Below are positions 4,612 through 6,804 of a stretch of 6,804 nucleotides of DNA, piece by piece. The number at the start of each line of letters is the position of its first letter. The stretch's first letter is position 1. This stretch comes from Clostridiales bacterium (lineage in GTDB: Bacteria > Bacillota > Clostridia > Oscillospirales > Oscillospiraceae), in the NCBI GenBank assembly GCA_003525905.1, contig DQIA01000125.1:1-6804 (forward strand). Reading direction: 5' to 3'. The position numbers and the translations under genes were made by a program. The notes under the pieces are model-generated. The model was not told the DNA's origin. It did not search any database and saw nothing but the letters and a program-made list of their open reading frames with translations.

Positions 4612-6717
4612 ATGAAGGTATCCGAATATTTTGGGGAAAATGTATTCAGCAGAGCCGTCATGCAGGAGCGTCTGCCGAAGAAGGTCTATGCGGAGGTCAT
4701 GAGCGTGGTCGAGCACGGCGGTCAGATCTCCATGGCCTCGGCGGATGTCGTGGCCAAGGCCATGATGGAATGGGCCATTGAGAAGGGCGCCACGCACTAC
4801 ACCCACTGGTTCCAGCCGCTCACGGGCGTCACGGCGGAGAAGCACGATTCGTTTCTCTCCGCGCCGGACGAGAACGGCAAGGAGATCCTGAACCTGACGG
4901 GCAAGCAGCTCATCATGGGCGAGCCGGATGCGTCCTCCTTCCCCTCCGGCGGTCTGCGCTCCACACATTATGCCCGCGGCTACACGGCCTGGGACATGAC
5001 ATCTCCGGCCTTCGTGAAGGAAATGGCCTGCGGTACGATCCTGTGCATCCCGACGGTCTTTGTGGCCTATTCCGGCGAGGCGCTCGATAACAAGACCCCG
5101 CTGCTGCGCTCCATGCAGGCGCTGAGCCAGCAGGCTGTGCGCATCCTGCACCTGTTCGGCAACACGCAGGCCGAGCGTGTGATCCCGTCCGTCGGCGCGG
5201 AGCAGGAGTACTTTATTGTAGACCGTGAAAAGTATCTCAAGCGCCGCGACCTCATCTATACCGGCCGCACCCTGTTCGGCGCGCCCGCGCCCAAGGGGCA
5301 GGAGCTGGACGATCAGTATTTCGGCGTCATCCGGGAGCGCGTCGGCGCGTTCATGAAGGATCTGAACAAGGAGCTCTGGAAGATGGGCATCACCGCGACG
5401 ACTCAGCACAACGAGGTCGCCCCGGCCCAGCACGAGTGCGCGCCGATCTACTGCACCTGCAACGTTGCCGTTGACCAGAACCAGCTCATGATGGAGACGA
5501 TGAAGCGCGTCGCCACGCAGCACGGTCTTGTGTGCCTGCTGCACGAGAAGCCCTTCGCCGGTGTCAACGGCTCCGGCAAGCATAACAACTGGTCCATCAC
5601 GAGCGACCTCGGCGAGAATCTGCTCGATCCGGGCAAGACGCCGAACGACAACCTGCAGTTCCTGCTGGTGCTCTCGTGCATCATCAAGGCCGTCGACCGC
5701 CATGCGGACCTCCTGCGCATGTCCACAGCCTGCGTCGGCAATGACCACCGCCTCGGCGCGAACGAGGCCCCTCCCGCCATTGTCTCCATCTTCCTCGGCA
5801 ATCAGCTCGAGGATGTTGTGGAGCAGATCGTGAAGAACGGCACGGCCGCGGGCTGCATCGCGGGCGGCCAGCTCGATACCGGCGTTTCGACACTGCCCGT
5901 CCTCAATAAGGATGCCACGGACCGCAACCGTACCTCACCGTTCGCCTTCACCGGCAACAAGTTCGAATTCCGCATGGTCGGCTCGTCCGACTGCATCGCC
6001 ACGGCGAACACCGTGCTCAATACCATCGTCGCCGAGGCCTTCTGCGAGGCGGCAGACGAGCTGGAGGGCAGCACGGACTTTACGGCGGACGCCAACCGCG
6101 TCATCGCCGAGAACCTGCGCAAGCACAGCCGCGTCATCTTCAACGGCAACGGCTACAGCGCCGATTGGATCGCCGAGGCAGCGCGCCGCGGCCTGCCGAA
6201 TCTGCCGAGCATGGTCTCCTCCGTGCCCAGCCTGACGACGGACAAGGCCGTGCAGCTGTTTGGCAAGTTCGGCGTGTTCACCCGCGCGGAGCTGGAGTCC
6301 CGCAGTGAGATCATGTATGAGACCTACACGAAGGTCATCTCCATCGAGGCGCGCACCATGCTGCACATGGCGGGCAAGCACTATATCCCCGCCGTCGTCC
6401 GCAACTGCACGCGGCTGGCCGACTCCGTCTGCAAGGTCCACACGGCCTGCCCGGCCGCGCCGACCAGCGTGCAGGAGACGCTGCTGTGCCAGACGAGCGA
6501 GCTGCTGACGAAGGCCGCCTCCGCCGAGCATCATCTCGAGGGACTGGTCGAGCAGCTCGGCCGCATGGACAATGTGCATGATATGGCGGTCTTCTGCCAC
6601 GATATGATCATGCCCGCCATGCAGGACCTGCGCGATCCGATCGATCGTCTGGAGCTGATCGTCGACAAGGACATCTGGCCGGTGCCGACCTACGGCGACC
6701 TCATGTTCGAGGTGTAA
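4612..6717 (+). CDS. glnN: Glutamine synthetase type III
   Basis: A 701-residue enzyme of the GSIII class (usual length about 700-730; GSI and GSII are near 450 and 350-370). It is cytoplasmic and makes glutamine from glutamate, ammonia and ATP, the main route of ammonia assimilation. Motifs in order: the N-terminus KVSEYFGENVFS; THYTHWFQPLTG (61-72); FPSGGLRSTH (110-119); the metal-binding strand VGAEQEYF (194-201); QHNEVAPAQHE (265-275); NGSGKHNNWS (319-328), the GSIII form of the glutamate-binding NGSG.H motif; NEAPPAI (384-390); and the arginine-bearing stretch from D437 RNRTSPFAF through NKFEFR454. The C-terminal helical region is intact and ends LMFEV with tandem stops TAA TAG. The GSI adenylylation motif is not expected in this class. 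It is monocistronic as far as the window shows. Regulation is probably by nitrogen supply, but no known site is seen. Confidence 0.97.
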   Translation: MKVSEYFGENVFSRAVMQERLPKKVYAEVMSVVEHGGQISMASADVVAKAMMEWAIEKGATHYTHWFQPLTGVTAEKHDSFLSAPDENGKEILNLTGKQLIMGEPDASSFPSGGLRSTHYARGYTAWDMTSPAFVKEMACGTILCIPTVFVAYSGEALDNKTPLLRSMQALSQQAVRILHLFGNTQAERVIPSVGAEQEYFIVDREKYLKRRDLIYTGRTLFGAPAPKGQELDDQYFGVIRERVGAFMKDLNKELWKMGITATTQHNEVAPAQHECAPIYCTCNVAVDQNQLMMETMKRVATQHGLVCLLHEKPFAGVNGSGKHNNWSITSDLGENLLDPGKTPNDNLQFLLVLSCIIKAVDRHADLLRMSTACVGNDHRLGANEAPPAIVSIFLGNQLEDVVEQIVKNGTAAGCIAGGQLDTGVSTLPVLNKDATDRNRTSPFAFTGNKFEFRMVGSSDCIATANTVLNTIVAEAFCEAADELEGSTDFTADANRVIAENLRKHSRVIFNGNGYSADWIAEAARRGLPNLPSMVSSVPSLTTDKAVQLFGKFGVFTRAELESRSEIMYETYTKVISIEARTMLHMAGKHYIPAVVRNCTRLADSVCKVHTACPAAPTSVQETLLCQTSELLTKAASAEHHLEGLVEQLGRMDNVHDMAVFCHDMIMPAMQDLRDPIDRLELIVDKDIWPVPTYGDLMFEV

Positions 6718-6719
6718 TA

Positions 6720-6792
6720 GAAAAGTCCTGCACGGCCATGCCGTGCAGCAGCTTGGCCCAAAAGTTCCTTCGGACTTTTCTGCCAAGCTGCT
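6720..6792 (+). terminator. Structured 3' region of glnN, probable terminator
   Basis: Two hairpins follow the stop. The first is CTGCACGGC/GCCGTGCAG (6728-6736/6740-6748), a perfect 9-bp stem with loop CAT but no T run. The second is a long stem CAGCTTGGC/GCCAAGCTG (6749-6757/6782-6790) that encloses AAAAGT/ACTTTT (6760-6765/6774-6779) around CCTTCGG, followed by CTTT. The second may terminate, although its T run is short. An alternative pairing GAAAAGTCC/GGACTTTTC (6720-6728/6772-6780) would compete with it. The sequence continues beyond the window, so the following gene is unknown. Confidence 0.55.
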
Positions 6793-6804
6793 TTCAGAAT
6801 TGCA

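Noticed and set aside
4573..5748. Minus-strand ORF (391 codons) opposite glnN
   Set aside because: Antisense of a highly conserved enzyme. No start signals or motifs, and it runs through the glnN promoter leader.
5935..6786. Minus-strand ORF (283 codons) opposite the 3' half of glnN
   Set aside because: Shadow frame, and its start lies inside the hairpins after glnN.

Overview
The window looks like an ordinary chromosomal segment of a GC-rich Clostridia bacterium, most likely in or near the Oscillospiraceae (Oscillibacter/Flavonifractor-like gut Firmicutes). The grounds are strong AGGAGG-type ribosome binding sites, consensus sigma-A promoters, a type III glutamine synthetase, and a DUF421 + DUF4363 pair typical of Clostridia. 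The genus is an inference from gene content and base composition only.

Layout, left to right. Positions 1-287 hold back-to-back sigma-A-like promoters, a 15-base perfect palindrome, a GC-rich hairpin, and a possible gene fragment leaving the left edge on the minus strand. A small three-helix membrane protein of unknown function follows (288-569, +) and ends in a very strong intrinsic terminator (593-633). Positions 683-823 have no gene but are packed with perfect inverted repeats. On the minus strand, read right to left, argD (2992-1829) and argF (1817-828) form a tight two-gene arginine/ornithine unit with its own promoter just upstream of argD. Positions 3017-3245 hold that promoter plus a stretch resembling a dispersed repeat. 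Further right on the minus strand, a DUF421 membrane protein (4318-3641) overlaps a DUF4363 protein (3644-3246) by four bases. A 293-base divergent control region then separates these from glnN, a 701-residue type III glutamine synthetase (4612-6717, +). The window closes in a structured, possibly bistable 3' region (6720-6792).

How the genes work together. ArgD makes N-acetylornithine from its semialdehyde using glutamate as amino donor, and ArgF carbamoylates ornithine to citrulline. Glutamine synthetase assimilates ammonia into glutamine, which supplies nitrogen for carbamoyl phosphate. The neighbourhood is therefore nitrogen/arginine metabolism, with an unrelated membrane-protein pair in between. 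I found no sign of a defence system, a complete mobile element, a CRISPR array, rRNA or tRNA. The least explained items are the multi-hairpin element at 683-823, the small membrane protein with its divergent promoter region, and the competing hairpins after glnN.
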